Of a stretch of 64,000 bases of DNA, positions 25,448 through 34,920 are shown one piece after another (the stretch's first letter is position 1; the number at the start of each line of letters is the position of its first letter). The position numbers and the translations under genes were made by a program. The notes under the pieces are model-generated. The model searched no databases. It saw nothing but the letters and a program-made list of their open reading frames with translations, and was not told where the DNA came from. Where the stretch lies: NCBI RefSeq assembly GCF_900111865.1, contig NZ_FOJS01000002.1:1-64000 (forward strand), given 5' to 3'. This DNA is from Parageobacillus thermantarcticus. GTDB lineage: Bacteria; Bacillota; Bacilli; Bacillales; Anoxybacillaceae.

Positions 25448-26785
25448 TCAATGCCCAAACAGCCTCTTATTTCTCCAATTGCCAAAACGATAGTACGAAA
25501 ACGCGATCGCGCTGCTGATGAGAAAGCTAATCCCCATTCCAAGCGCAATGCCGTTTTCTCCGGCAAACTTAGAGCAAAGAAACGTAAGCGGATAACGCAG
25601 CACCCAAAACGAAATAATGTTCAACACAAGCACTTGGTACATCGCTCCGGATGCCCGCACAATGCCGTTTAACACAAAATTAATGCCTAAAAACGGATAA
25701 AACCAGCCGATCAGCCGCAAATATTCCGTGCCGAAACGGACCGCATCCGACTCTTCAATGAAAAGGCGAACAGCAGGCGCGGCAAACGCGTAAATCAAAA
25801 TAATAATGAAACCCGTGACTGCCATATTATACAATACTCCGTACGCCGCAATGGAAGAAACCCGCTTCCAATTTCCTTTGCCAATGTTTTGTCCGGCCAT
25901 GCTGTTGACAGCCGTTCCAAGCGCATGCGCCGGCAGCATAATTATGCTGTCAAGGCGCTGAGCCGCGCTGAACCCGGCAACGACGCTTTCGCCAAAAGAA
26001 TTGACAACGCTCATAATCGCAGCGATTCCCGCCGAAATGACAGACATTTGCAATCCTGACGGAATGCCTAGCTTCAAAATCAGGCCTGTTTCTTTTTTTG
26101 TCGGCAGCTTTGGCAGCGAAAACGGTACGAGGCCGCGGCGCAAAATGGCATACATCCCGCATACAAATGACAATCCTTGCGACAAAATCGTCGCATACGC
26201 GGCCCCGCTTACCCCTAAATCCAGCCATGAAATAAAGAGCGGATCTAGCACCGCGTTTAACAAAACCGCCATGACGACAAATGCCAGCGGCGTTTTACTG
26301 TCACCAAGCGCCCGCAATATCGTTCCGATAAAGTTATAGCCAAACAAAAATATGATGCCGAGACAATTGATTCGCAAATATTCGCTTGCCTCGTCGATAA
26401 TTTCTTTTGGCGTCCCGATCCAGCGCAAAATCGGCGTAGAGGCAAAAAATCCGAAAATCCCCATGATAAGCGACAACCCCGTCAACAACACAATAAACGC
26501 ATTGACATACCTCTTTAATCCTTCATCGTCATTTCTTCCTTTTTGTTGCGACAAAATGGTTAAGGCGGCGTTATTCATGCCGATAATAAACGATAAAATC
26601 GTATAAATGACCGTGCTCGCCACCGCGACCGCCGCAAGGGAATCCGCTCCAAGCAAATTGCCGACCCAAAAGCTGTCGATAAATTGGTAAGAAACTTGCA
26701 ATAAATTCGTAAACATAATTGGCAACGAAAAAACGATCATCTGTTTGGCAATGTTGCCTTCGGTAAAATCATATTGTCGAGCCAT
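25448..26785 (-). CDS. MATE-family efflux transporter
   Basis: About 445 residues with twelve hydrophobic segments in two homologous bundles. Hallmarks: IAKQMIVFSLPIMFTNLLQVSYQFIDSFWVG at the start of bundle one, NNAALTILSQQKG, GTILRALGDSKTPLAF and, in bundle two, AGFSAAQRLDSIIMLPAHALGTAVNSMAGQNIG. The family exports cationic drugs or metabolites against Na+ or H+. The start at 26785 (MARQYDF) follows AGGTGA by five bases; two further in-frame starts lie 3-9 bases upstream. Substrate unknown. Single gene with its own promoter. Confidence 0.88.
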   Translation of the reverse strand: MARQYDFTEGNIAKQMIVFSLPIMFTNLLQVSYQFIDSFWVGNLLGADSLAAVAVASTVIYTILSFIIGMNNAALTILSQQKGRNDDEGLKRYVNAFIVLLTGLSLIMGIFGFFASTPILRWIGTPKEIIDEASEYLRINCLGIIFLFGYNFIGTILRALGDSKTPLAFVVMAVLLNAVLDPLFISWLDLGVSGAAYATILSQGLSFVCGMYAILRRGLVPFSLPKLPTKKETGLILKLGIPSGLQMSVISAGIAAIMSVVNSFGESVVAGFSAAQRLDSIIMLPAHALGTAVNSMAGQNIGKGNWKRVSSIAAYGVLYNMAVTGFIIILIYAFAAPAVRLFIEESDAVRFGTEYLRLIGWFYPFLGINFVLNGIVRASGAMYQVLVLNIISFWVLRYPLTFLCSKFAGENGIALGMGISFLISSAIAFSYYRFGNWRNKRLFGH

Positions 26786-26816
26786 CGTCATCACCTAAAG
26801 ACCTTTGTTAAAATGG

Positions 26817-26845
26817 GAATACCCCCTTGAAGCAAGGGGGTATTC
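26817..26845 (-). terminator. Terminator of the osmC pair
   Basis: Perfect 13-bp stem GAATACCCCCTTG / CAAGGGGGTATTC with a three-base loop. It follows the second stop of the interrupted osmC frame by two bases, supporting 26847 as the original gene end. Confidence 0.85.
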
Positions 26846-26846
26846 A

Positions 26847-27287
26847 TTATGCTTTCGTCCACTTGGATTGCAGCGGAATGCCGGCGGCTTTCAATGTCGT
26901 ATACACCGGGCAGCGCGAATCGGTGATGCGCTATAATTCTTCGATCCGCTCTTGCGGCTCGTTCGTTTTTACTTTGGCGTGAATCGTGACTTGCTGGAAA
27001 TACGGCTTCACGTTCGGATCGCCCATCAACCCCCGCGTGTCTATCGTCCCTTGAATGTCAAATTCGATTCCCTGCAAGTCGAAATTTAATTCTTTCGCCA
27101 CCAAGTTAGCCACGACATTTTCGCAACCGGCAAGCGCGCTTAGCAACGTTGTCAACGGATCAGGTCCTGTATCTTGGCCGCCTATTGACGGCGGTTCGTC
27201 GATCGTGATCGTATGTTGTCTAGAGTGGACTACTGTTTGCATTCCTTTTGCGCTTCCTGTTACATGAAATGTCATTTCTTTTTTCAT
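26847..27287 (-). pseudogene. OsmC/Ohr-family protein interrupted by an in-frame amber codon
   Basis: The frame starts at 27287 (MKKEMTFHVTG, AGGAGG seven bases upstream) and reads through the first active-site Cys in LAGCENVVANL. After RIEEL a TAG occurs at 26933-26931, yet the same frame continues for 27 more residues, RITDSRCPVYTTLKAAGIPL and on to WTKA, before a TAA at 26847-26849 next to the terminator. The second catalytic Cys of OsmC peroxidases is that in RCPVYTTL, so the 119-residue truncated product would lack it. A CAG-to-TAG change explains the break. Readthrough or sequencing error cannot be excluded. Confidence 0.75.
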
Positions 27288-27306
27288 CGAAATACCTCCT
27301 CGCATT

Positions 27307-27732
27307 TTATAAATTTTCTTTTCCTTTCACACCGTTAATCGAGTAGCTTGCCGTAATGTTGGCATTTAACGAATGAGCTACAGAGCAGTACTTCTCTTTA
27401 GACAATTGAATAGCGCGAATCACTTTATCTTCCGGCAAATCCCCTTCCAACGCGTAATGAATATGGATATCGGTAAACCGTTTCGGATGATCGCTAGCGC
27501 GCGTCCCCTCCACTTCCATATAAAACGAACGAACTTCAAGCCGCATTTTTTTCAAAATCGATATGATGTCAATTCCCGTACATCCGGCAAGCCCGTGCAA
27601 AAGCAATTCCATCGGCCTCGCTCCGGAATCTTGCCCCCCTGCTTCTTTGGAGGCGTCAATTGGAATTTGCACGCCTGATGCGCTCATCCCTGTAAACGAC
27701 ATTTGCCCGTTCCATGTTACTTTCGCTTTCAT
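27307..27732 (-). CDS. OsmC-family protein (YhfA-like)
   Basis: 141 residues. Both redox cysteines are present, in LHGLAGCTGIDI (about residue 51) and KYCSVAHSL (about 114), in the alpha/beta OsmC fold (SGARPMELLLHGL). Members reduce organic hydroperoxides or bind hydrophobic ligands. It is the first gene of a tandem OsmC pair; the following paralogue starts 20 bases downstream and is interrupted. Confidence 0.85.
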   Translation of the reverse strand: MKAKVTWNGQMSFTGMSASGVQIPIDASKEAGGQDSGARPMELLLHGLAGCTGIDIISILKKMRLEVRSFYMEVEGTRASDHPKRFTDIHIHYALEGDLPEDKVIRAIQLSKEKYCSVAHSLNANITASYSINGVKGKENL

Positions 27733-27932
27733 TTTCTTTTCTTCCTCCTCTTTCTGCTCAGGCGATAAAAAATAACATAAGATATTATCAAGTTTACTTT
27801 GTCAAAACAATAAATGCAAAAAAATACTTTGCCGCCGCTATGTTTTATTTTCCTATCTACCGTTTTTTTTGATGCATGATAAAATAAAAACATGCATGAA
27901 TTTAATAAAAAGTAAAGGGTGTCGGGATATTG

Positions 27933-28547
27933 ATGGAAAAAGCGCTTATTTTAATCGCAGCTTACCTTCTTGGCTCGATTCCGTTCGCGCTCCTTGTCGG
28001 AAAAATCGGATACGGAATCGATATTCGCGAGCATGGAAGCGGCAATTTAGGTGGGACAAACACGTTTCGTGTGCTCGGAGTAAAAGCGGGGCTTATCGTC
28101 ACATGCGGGGATATGTTGAAAGGAACATTGGCGGCAAGCCTGCCCATGTTGTTCTCTGTTCACGTCCACCCGCTGTTGGCAGGAGTGTGCGCGGTTCTTG
28201 GGCATATTTACCCGGTCTTTGCGAAATTTCGCGGCGGAAAAGCAGTCGCAACATCGGCCGGGGTAATGCTGTTTTATTCGCCGTTTTTATTCGTTTCCCT
28301 TCTCGTTGTTTTTTTCATCGTTTTATATATTTCCAAATATGTCTCACTATCTTCGATGTCAGCTGGAGCGTATGCGGTCGTTTACACGGTTTTCTTCACT
28401 GATGACATTCCGCTAATGATTGCGGTATTATTATTAGCGGCGTTTATTTTTTACCGCCACCGCGCGAACATCAAACGCATCATCAACAAAACGGAGCCAA
28501 AAGTCAAATGGTTAGGTGGGAAATCGAACAAGCGATCAAGTGCATAA
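27933..28547 (+). CDS. plsY: Glycerol-3-phosphate acyltransferase PlsY
   Basis: 204 residues, five hydrophobic segments. It transfers the acyl group from acyl-phosphate to glycerol-3-phosphate, the first step of phospholipid synthesis, in the membrane. The three family motifs are visible: [10 protein letters not shown] (motif 1), [15 protein letters not shown] (motif 2, phosphate loop) and [16 protein letters not shown] (motif 3). In Bacillus plsY lies beside parEC; here it is followed 42 bases later by an rRNA methyltransferase. An AAAGGGTG site precedes TTG-ATG; the ATG at 27933 is taken. Confidence 0.93.
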   Translation: MEKALILIAAYLLGSIPFALLVGKIGYGIDIREHGSGNLGGTNTFRVLGVKAGLIVTCGDMLKGTLAASLPMLFSVHVHPLLAGVCAVLGHIYPVFAKFRGGKAVATSAGVMLFYSPFLFVSLLVVFFIVLYISKYVSLSSMSAGAYAVVYTVFFTDDIPLMIAVLLLAAFIFYRHRANIKRIINKTEPKVKWLGGKSNKRSSA

Positions 28548-28589
28548 TAAAAATAATCCATTTGATCAGACAGGAAAGGAGTTGGATCA

Positions 28590-29957
28590 TTGAAACTACC
28601 AAGCGAATTCGTCGCAAAAATGGAGAAGCTTTTGCAAGACGAAGCTTCTCGTTTTTTTTCGACATATGATGAAGAAAAAGCGAACGGATTGCGGTTCAAT
28701 CCGTTGAAAATCGACCGGGAAACGTTTTTAGCACTCATCCCGTTTGCGCTTTCCCCCGTGCCGTTTTGCCCGACTGGCTTTTATTATGATGCAGACGAAC
28801 AGCCCGGAAAACATCCGTATCATGCGGCAGGGCTCTATTACATCCAAGAACCGAGCGCGATGTTTGTGGCGGAGGTGTTAAAACCGAATCCGGGAGAAAC
28901 GGTGCTCGACCTTTGTGCCGCACCCGGCGGAAAAACGACGCAGCTTGCAGCAATGATGAAAAACCAAGGGCTGATTGTAGCGAATGAAATTCATCCGAAA
29001 CGTGCCAGAGCGCTCTCGGAAAACATTGAGCGGTTTGGCATCACCAACGCGCTTGTTACGAATGAAACGCCAGAAAAACTTGTTAAACATTTCCAAGGAT
29101 TTTTTGATAAAATTTTAGTCGACGCTCCATGTTCGGGGGAAGGCATGTTTCGCAAGGATAAAAAAGCCGTTCGATTTTGGAGCCAAGCGGACGTCGAACA
29201 ATACGCCGACAAACAACGGTATATTTTAGACTACGCTTACGACATGTTAAAAGAAGGCGGCGTTCTCGTTTATTCGACCTGCACGTTTTCACCCGAAGAA
29301 AACGAACAAACCATCGAAGCTTTTTTGCAAACACATGATGATTTGGAATTGCTATCGATTGAAAAAATTCATGGCATCCAGCCGGGAAGGCGGGAATGGA
29401 CAAACACCGGCTTGGCGGAAATCGAACGAACAGCCCGGCTATGGCCGCATTGCTTGAAAGGGGAAGGACACTTTGTCGCAAAAATAAAAAAAACGGGTCC
29501 TGCCCCTTCTTGGAAAGGCAGCTATGCCAAACCAAATGTTCCTAAACAAATACTTCGCGAATATTTGCAATTTGAACAAGATGTATTGCAAATAGCGCTC
29601 GAAAAAACGATGTATGCTTTTCAACACCATCTCTTTGCTTTACCGGATCATTGTCCAAGCCTCGATGGCCTAAAAATAGTACGGGCGGGACTGCACGTCG
29701 GAGAAGCGAAAAAGCAGCGGTTTGTGCCGAACCACGCGCTCGCTTTATCGCTAAAGCCGCAAGACGTCCGTTACTCCCTTGATTTGTCCAGCGACAGCGG
29801 CGAATGTTTCAAATATTTGCGCGGGGAAACGCTTTTGACGGGAGAAGACCGCGGCTGGCTGCTTGTGACCGTTGACGGATACCCGCTCGGCTGGGGGAAA
29901 GAAGTGAAAGGAATTTTAAAAAATTTTTACCCAAAAGGATTGCGAATGTATGCATAG
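28590..29957 (+). CDS. RsmF/NOL1-NOP2-Sun-family rRNA (cytosine-5) methyltransferase
   Basis: 455 residues. The methyltransferase core has VLDLCAAPGGKTTQLAA (SAM-binding motif I, about 109-125), ILVDAPCSGEGMF (motif IV Cys) and YSTCTFSPEENE (motif VI nucleophile Cys). The N-terminal RNA-binding region and the C-terminal PUA-like segment (from about 385, GLHVGEAKKQRFVPNHALAL) match RsmF/YebU. It methylates C5 of a cytosine in 16S rRNA using SAM; the exact position is not readable from sequence. GGAAAGGAG precedes the TTG start. Confidence 0.88.
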   Translation: MKLPSEFVAKMEKLLQDEASRFFSTYDEEKANGLRFNPLKIDRETFLALIPFALSPVPFCPTGFYYDADEQPGKHPYHAAGLYYIQEPSAMFVAEVLKPNPGETVLDLCAAPGGKTTQLAAMMKNQGLIVANEIHPKRARALSENIERFGITNALVTNETPEKLVKHFQGFFDKILVDAPCSGEGMFRKDKKAVRFWSQADVEQYADKQRYILDYAYDMLKEGGVLVYSTCTFSPEENEQTIEAFLQTHDDLELLSIEKIHGIQPGRREWTNTGLAEIERTARLWPHCLKGEGHFVAKIKKTGPAPSWKGSYAKPNVPKQILREYLQFEQDVLQIALEKTMYAFQHHLFALPDHCPSLDGLKIVRAGLHVGEAKKQRFVPNHALALSLKPQDVRYSLDLSSDSGECFKYLRGETLLTGEDRGWLLVTVDGYPLGWGKEVKGILKNFYPKGLRMYA

Positions 29958-29958
29958 A

Positions 29959-29989
29959 AAGGGTGTCCCGTCGCTTTCGGGACACCCTT
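29959..29989 (+). terminator. Terminator after the rRNA methyltransferase gene
   Basis: Perfect 12-bp stem AAGGGTGTCCCG / CGGGACACCCTT with a seven-base loop, followed by ATTTACTG. Confidence 0.75.
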
Positions 29990-30053
29990 ATTTACTGCCG
30001 TTATACGTATCAAACGATGAAAAACACTATACACGTTTGAGTCAGCCGCAGTT

Positions 30054-30626
30054 TTACGGATGCTGAACGGGTATCGTCAGCGTAAATACGATTTCATCGC
30101 GTTTTAAGTCAATTTTTTTAGCGGCAATTTGATAGCCGTTTCGAAAGCGGATGTCGGTGAGCGCTATATAAACACGGTTCACGCTTGGATCGATGATAAC
30201 TTCATCCGGAAGCGGCGCATGTTTGCTTAAATATTTTAATACATAAGTGACGGGCAGCTTCCAATCGCCCAATAATATTTCCGGATGTTGGAGTTCGACG
30301 TCTCCCCCTTTGACGACTTTCGGAACAAAAGAAACCGTTAACGCAACATCGCGGCCAAATACCGGAAGCTTGCTCGCTACATACACACGGTCGTCAAGCC
30401 AAACGCGGTATTGCGCCGGATGGCCGTCCGTTTTCTTGCGTATATAGTCATTGATCACCATATTCAGATGTTCCTTATTGGAATATACCGTAAAAGAAGC
30501 TCCGTTTATTTTTTTTGGAGACGGTATCGATATCGGCTTCGAAGGCTGAAACAGCCAAGCACAAATCAGCGCAACTACGGCAATGTCGAAGATGACTAAC
30601 GTCCAAAACAACTTTTTCCAATTCAT
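30054..30626 (-). CDS. ypmS: YpmS-family membrane-anchored protein (DUF2140)
   Basis: 190 residues. An N-terminal transmembrane anchor (LFWTLVIFDIAVVALICAWLF, residues 5-25) precedes an extracytoplasmic domain with repeated short strands (RVYIALTDIRFRNGYQIAAKKIDL) of the DUF2140 type. No catalytic motif. The ATG at 30626 overlaps the TGA of ypmR (ATGA), so the pair is coupled, as in Bacillus. A role at the cell surface together with the YpmR lipase is inferred from linkage only. Confidence 0.85.
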   Translation of the reverse strand: MNWKKLFWTLVIFDIAVVALICAWLFQPSKPISIPSPKKINGASFTVYSNKEHLNMVINDYIRKKTDGHPAQYRVWLDDRVYVASKLPVFGRDVALTVSFVPKVVKGGDVELQHPEILLGDWKLPVTYVLKYLSKHAPLPDEVIIDPSVNRVYIALTDIRFRNGYQIAAKKIDLKRDEIVFTLTIPVQHP

Positions 30627-31417
30627 TCTTCCAATCTCCCTAACCACATTTGTTCGTGTTGTTCCAATTGTTCATACACACGTCTTGCGATTAATTCATA
30701 ACCGACTTCATTCGGATGAAATTGGTCGCTATATAACACATCATCGCGGCCATCAAATAAATCTTTCACATTGACAAAAATCGTCCGGTCATAGCGCGCC
30801 AAAACCGCTTTGCTCCCATTATTCCACAATTCAATCACATCGTCGATTTCCGGAATGTTCGGAAGCGAGCTAGAAAATGGGTTGTATAAACCAACAAGGA
30901 CGATCGTAGCGTCGCGATTCGTCGCGCGGATCGTTGCCAAAAGGTGATCTAGCCGCTTGGCAAACCGTTTTTGCTCCTTCGCAAATAAAGTGTACGATAA
31001 ATCAAAAAAATGGGAGCGAACAATTTTCATGATATCATTTCCGCCGATGGTAATAAAAATAAGATCCGCCTTCCGGACTTCGTCTAGATTTTTCGCTACG
31101 ATAGGATCGAGCTGGGAAAGCCGTAATCCCCGCTTTCCTAAATTGATGACCGAAAGCGTCCGCACCCCTTTATGCTGTAAAAATCGTTGGCGCAACCGTG
31201 AAACATATCCGCCTTTTTGTTCGTGATCCCCTACTCCTTCCGTTAGTGAATCGCCAAGAGCAAGCAGACGAATATCTTTTGGAAAAAAATCATCGGCAAC
31301 CGTCCGCGGCGCTAGCTTCACTTCCCGTTCAGGCAAGCTTTCAATGTTAATGGTCTGCCTAGAAGAACATCCAGCGCAATAAAGCAATAATAAAAAAAGC
31401 AATCCCCATTTTTTCAT
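30623..31417 (-). CDS. ypmR: YpmR-like SGNH/GDSL lipase-esterase lipoprotein
   Basis: 264 residues. A lipoprotein signal peptide ends at CAGC (Cys17), so the protein is anchored outside the membrane; the -3 residue is Cys rather than the usual Leu. SGNH blocks: LLALGDSLTEG (nucleophile Ser), INLGKRGLRL (Gly), ITIGGNDIM (Asn) and DQFHPNEVGYE (Asp/His). It hydrolyses an ester or acyl group, substrate unknown. Second-last gene of the ypmQ-R-S group. Confidence 0.87.
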   Translation of the reverse strand: MKKWGLLFLLLLYCAGCSSRQTINIESLPEREVKLAPRTVADDFFPKDIRLLALGDSLTEGVGDHEQKGGYVSRLRQRFLQHKGVRTLSVINLGKRGLRLSQLDPIVAKNLDEVRKADLIFITIGGNDIMKIVRSHFFDLSYTLFAKEQKRFAKRLDHLLATIRATNRDATIVLVGLYNPFSSSLPNIPEIDDVIELWNNGSKAVLARYDRTIFVNVKDLFDGRDDVLYSDQFHPNEVGYELIARRVYEQLEQHEQMWLGRLEE

Positions 31418-31484
31418 TTTCTTCTACACCTGTCCTCTCGAAAAAAACGCGAAAAGGCAAAAATGCGCCTACATTTTTGCCTCC

Positions 31485-32051
31485 CTATGACGACTGCAAA
31501 ATTTCGATATGTTCTAAAATTCGTTCGTACGGAACGTCTTGTGCCCCGCTATACGTTTGCACGATCGTGCCATTTTGGTCAACGAGATAAAAATTCGTTC
31601 CGTGGATCACTTGATCCTGATTTTTCGGTTTTTGCACAATCGTTTTAAAGTTTTTCTCGGCGAATTGTCCAATTTCTTGCTGGCTGTACCCTGTAAGCAA
31701 ATGCCAATTAGCTAAATCTCCGTCAAATTTTTTCACATACTCTTTCAGCTTCTCCGGCGTATCTACTTCTGGATCAACACTAAAGGATACAAATTCGACA
31801 TCAAGTCCTTCCTCTTTCACCATATCCTGCAACTTGGCCATATTCGCTGTCATTGGCGGACAGACGGTTTCACAGTTGGTAAAAATAAAATCAGCGACCC
31901 ATACTTTTCCTTTTAAATCGTTTAAACCAAACGGTTTTCCGTTTTGATCCGTAAATGTAAAATCGCTAATTGGCCAATTTTTTGCATCAGGAATCGTTTT
32001 TCCGCACGCAGCAAGAAGAACAACTGCGAGAAGAATGATCATTCGCTTCAT
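31485..32051 (-). CDS. ypmQ: SCO1/SenC-family copper chaperone (YpmQ/BsSco)
   Basis: 188 residues. Lipobox LLAAC (Cys16), then a thioredoxin fold with the copper-binding FTNCETVCPPM and the distal His in QVIHGTNFYLVD. SCO proteins load or reduce the CuA centre of cytochrome c oxidase at the outer face of the membrane. The start MKRMIIL at 32051 is chosen for the lipoprotein signal; a GTG twelve bases upstream is an alternative and neither has a strong ribosome site. Confidence 0.88.
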   Translation of the reverse strand: MKRMIILLAVVLLAACGKTIPDAKNWPISDFTFTDQNGKPFGLNDLKGKVWVADFIFTNCETVCPPMTANMAKLQDMVKEEGLDVEFVSFSVDPEVDTPEKLKEYVKKFDGDLANWHLLTGYSQQEIGQFAEKNFKTIVQKPKNQDQVIHGTNFYLVDQNGTIVQTYSGAQDVPYERILEHIEILQSS

Positions 32052-32156
32052 CTTTTTCTTCACCCGTTTTTTCCATTCTTGCGGTTTCCAGTTCAACGAC
32101 GTTGTTTCAACAATGCAAATTGGTGAACCGTTCATAACTACCATACCATTATACAA

Positions 32157-32565
32157 CGAAACGAGGAAAATTCCTATAAAAATCTAGAGAATCAGCCATT
32201 TTTATTGGTCAAGCACTTAATATTGCGTAATTCTGCAAATGTAAAATACCGCGTTTTCCACGTTTCTTTTGATGCAAATTTCCACGATTGGCAGCTGCAA
32301 CGAATTTGCGCAACACAGGCGCTTGAATCAAGTGATTGTATAAAATTCCGCACTCCGTCCAGTGAACTTGGAAATCGCTTTTTGCGCCTTCTTTTTCCAC
32401 AATTTCTAGGACATCATCTCTTTCGCCGCTATCATCTAATTAATTATCATACCAATCATTTGTGTGGAATGTTTGAAAAAATATTGAAAGACAAATGAAC
32501 TCATTAAACAACGTTTTGGAAAACGGATAACATCTATCCTCATTACTGACAAAAATGGAAAAATA
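32157..32565. other. Spacer between ypmQ and ypmP, no recognised gene
   Basis: Contains a minus-strand frame at about 32430-32209 that looks weakly protein-like (DVLEIVEKEGAKSDFQVHW, GKRGILHLQNYAIL) but has no ribosome site at any start and no recognised family. It could be a decayed gene. No RNA element or repeat seen. Confidence 0.3.
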
Positions 32566-32597
32566 AAAAGTTGTTTTGCCGAAGCAAAACAACTTTT
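32566..32597. terminator. Terminator after ypmP
   Basis: Perfect 13-bp stem AAAAGTTGTTTTG / CAAAACAACTTTT seven bases beyond the ypmP stop. Confidence 0.75.
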
Positions 32598-32604
32598 CCC
32601 GATT

Positions 32605-32856
32605 TTAGGCATTATGTTTTAAAACATCGGTCTTAAAAATTTGCTCATACAGAGACCATTTTAACACTTTTTTTAAATATTCACGAAACGAGTAAACGGT
32701 ACGAACGTCGCGGGATCGATATACTTTGGCAATAAACGTTTCTAAACGCAACTGAATCATAAACCGATATGTGTTATCTTCCTCCAATACAGGAATTTCA
32801 ATAATCTTCACTTTCTGCCCATAAGCATTTTTAAACTCTAGGCTTTTGAATAGCAA
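32605..32856 (-). CDS. ypmP: YpmP-like DUF2535 protein
   Basis: 83 residues, basic, starting LFKSLEFKNAYGQKVKIIEIPVL and ending in a helical part (FREYLKKVLKWSLYEQIFK). Size, sequence type and position between ilvA and ypmQ match the uncharacterised ypmP of Bacillus. Function unknown. Confidence 0.75.
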   Translation of the reverse strand: MLFKSLEFKNAYGQKVKIIEIPVLEEDNTYRFMIQLRLETFIAKVYRSRDVRTVYSFREYLKKVLKWSLYEQIFKTDVLKHNA

Positions 32857-32960
32857 AATATCAATCCTCTTTTTTCACCGATTTACTTTTATTATACACG
32901 AAATCGGCGAAAAAGCATGTCGGAAATGCACAAAATATTTGCGACTTTTTTCGCGCTTTG

Positions 32961-34232
32961 CTAAATGAGCAAATGGAATAAATTTGGGTCTTTATTGACT
33001 TCTTGGAACGGAAATCCTTTTTTCTTCATGCGCTCGATGAGCGGAGCGTAATCTTCACGGCGTTTTAATTCGATGCCGACCAACGCCGGGCCGTTTTCTT
33101 TGTTATTTTTCTTCGTGTATTCAAATCGGGTAATATCATCGGTAGGCCCTAATACTTCATCTAAAAATTCGCGGAGCGCACCGGCACGCTGCGGAAAATT
33201 GACGATAAAATAATGCTGCAGCCCTTCGTAAATCATCGAACGCTCTTTAATTTCCTGCATTCGGTCAATGTCGTTGTTTCCTCCGCTGACGACACAGACA
33301 ACCGTTTTTCCGCGGATTTTGTCTTTGTAAAAATCAAGTGCCGCAATCGGAAGCGCCCCCGCCGGTTCAGCGACGATCGCGTTTTCGTTATATAGTTCTA
33401 AAATCGTTGTGCATACTTTTCCTTCCGGCACGACAACAATATCGTCAATGATTTCTTTACAAAGCGCGTACGTTTTTTCGCCAACCGTTTTGACCGCCGC
33501 CCCGTCCACAAATTTATCAATCTCTTCCAATGTCACAACATGCCCTTGTTCGAGGGCGGCTTTCATCGATGGCGCTCCTTCTGGTTCGACACCGATGATT
33601 TTTGTCGCTGGAGAAATGCTTTTCACATATGTACCAAGTCCAGCAATCAATCCGCCGCCACCGATGCTCGCAAACACAAAATCGATCGGCTCTTCGCAAT
33701 CGTTCAACATTTCCACACCGATCGTTCCTTGCCCGGCGATGACATATTCATCGTCAAACGGATGGATAAACGTACGCCCTTCTTTTTTGGCGCATTCCAT
33801 TGCTTCGTTAAACGAATCGTCAAACGTATCGCCTACTAAAACGATATCGACCATCTCTTTTCCGAACAGTTCTACTTGTGACACTTTTTGTCTCGGCGTT
33901 GTCGCCGGCATGTACACCTTTCCGTGCACGCCTAACGCGCGACACGAATATGCCACCCCCTGCGCATGATTTCCTGCGCTGGCACAGACGATGCCGTTTT
34001 TCCGTTCTTCTTCGCTTAAATGTTTCATCCGGTTGTACGCGCCGCGAATTTTAAAAGAGCGAACCACTTGCAAATCTTCCCGCTTCAAATATACGTTACA
34101 TTCGTAACGTTCCGACAATAATGGGTTTTTTTGTAGCGGAGTATGGTGTACAACATCTTTTAACGTATGATGAGCGATTAAAATATCTTCAACATAAACG
34201 GTTCCTTGTTTTCGTTTCAGTTGTTGTTCCAT
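32961..34232 (-). CDS. ilvA: Threonine dehydratase (threonine ammonia-lyase), biosynthetic
   Basis: 423 residues, the length of the Bacillus enzyme. It deaminates threonine to 2-oxobutanoate, first step to isoleucine. PLP-binding Lys in RSFKIRGAYNR (about residue 57), CASAGNHAQGVA, the phosphate-cradling SIGGGGLIAG loop, and one C-terminal ACT-like regulatory domain (about 330-423, FIVNFPQRAGALREFLDEVL) for isoleucine feedback. The start at 34232 follows AAAGGG by nine bases; the frame is open 43 codons further without homology. No T-box leader fits upstream. Confidence 0.95.
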   Translation of the reverse strand: MEQQLKRKQGTVYVEDILIAHHTLKDVVHHTPLQKNPLLSERYECNVYLKREDLQVVRSFKIRGAYNRMKHLSEEERKNGIVCASAGNHAQGVAYSCRALGVHGKVYMPATTPRQKVSQVELFGKEMVDIVLVGDTFDDSFNEAMECAKKEGRTFIHPFDDEYVIAGQGTIGVEMLNDCEEPIDFVFASIGGGGLIAGLGTYVKSISPATKIIGVEPEGAPSMKAALEQGHVVTLEEIDKFVDGAAVKTVGEKTYALCKEIIDDIVVVPEGKVCTTILELYNENAIVAEPAGALPIAALDFYKDKIRGKTVVCVVSGGNNDIDRMQEIKERSMIYEGLQHYFIVNFPQRAGALREFLDEVLGPTDDITRFEYTKKNNKENGPALVGIELKRREDYAPLIERMKKKGFPFQEVNKDPNLFHLLI

Positions 34233-34388
34233 GCTTTCTTTCCCTTTCTTTCTAAGTTGTCTTTTTAATTTGTAAATTATAGCACAAATTTTAAAAAAAG
34301 AAAGGGAATTTTCGAAAAGTTTGTGAAAACATTTATGTTTCACGGCAATATGGCGATACATGCCCCGCGTTTTTGCGCATCACATGAA

Positions 34389-34416
34389 AAGACGACCTCT
34401 TATGTGCGGTCGTCTT
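34389..34416 (-). terminator. Terminator of the yndM-like gene
   Basis: AAGACGACC / GGTCGTCTT stem, then TTTTC on the minus strand; the hairpin begins within the last codons of the gene. Confidence 0.65.
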
Positions 34417-34846
34417 TGTCTTGATCGTTTTCATATTCCTCGGCAAACTCCGTTGCCCAGCTTCCTTCGCCATGCCACTGATATGCTTGTGCTTCTCTTG
34501 CCTTATCAAGCACACGGTCTTCCATCAACAGGTGAAAAAACGCTTCGATCGCGCCAATCGCCAGCGCGCAAAAGAACGAAGCGTACGCCATATACACCGT
34601 CGGCTCGAACAACATGGAACTGGCAAGCCAAATCAACAAAAATGCAAGCGGCATATCGGCGACCGCTGCTGCTAAATTGCCAAAGCGCGGCAAAATCAAT
34701 AAATCGCCGATAATATAAGCAACAGCAGCGGTTCCTGCCGTCATAATGAATATCGGAAGCAGTGGAGCATCAAAAATGGTGAAAATTGAAAGTAGAACTA
34801 CACTCCATGCGACAAATTTAAGCGCCAATGAAACGACGTGTTTCAT
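34400..34846 (-). CDS. YndM-like DUF2512 membrane protein
   Basis: 148 residues with four hydrophobic segments (about 2-24, 27-50, 58-78, 85-105) and an acidic tail (WATEFAEEYENDQDKDDRT). This is the DUF2512 pattern of Bacillus YndM, a small membrane protein of unknown role. The ATG at 34846 lies six bases after GGAGG; the ATG just before it is too close. It is not in the Bacillus subtilis dfrA-ilvA block, so it is a lineage insertion. Confidence 0.75.
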   Translation of the reverse strand: MKHVVSLALKFVAWSVVLLSIFTIFDAPLLPIFIMTAGTAAVAYIIGDLLILPRFGNLAAAVADMPLAFLLIWLASSMLFEPTVYMAYASFFCALAIGAIEAFFHLLMEDRVLDKAREAQAYQWHGEGSWATEFAEEYENDQDKDDRT

Positions 34847-34920
34847 CATATTCCTCCATTTCCATTCACCGTTTACGGTTATCGTTCCATTTTGGCGCCG
34901 TTTCTATTCGATTAGAAACG

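Noticed and set aside
33409-33969. 186-codon plus-strand frame opposite ilvA
   Set aside because: Ser/Thr/Pro-rich complement of the ilvA reading frame; typical shadow.
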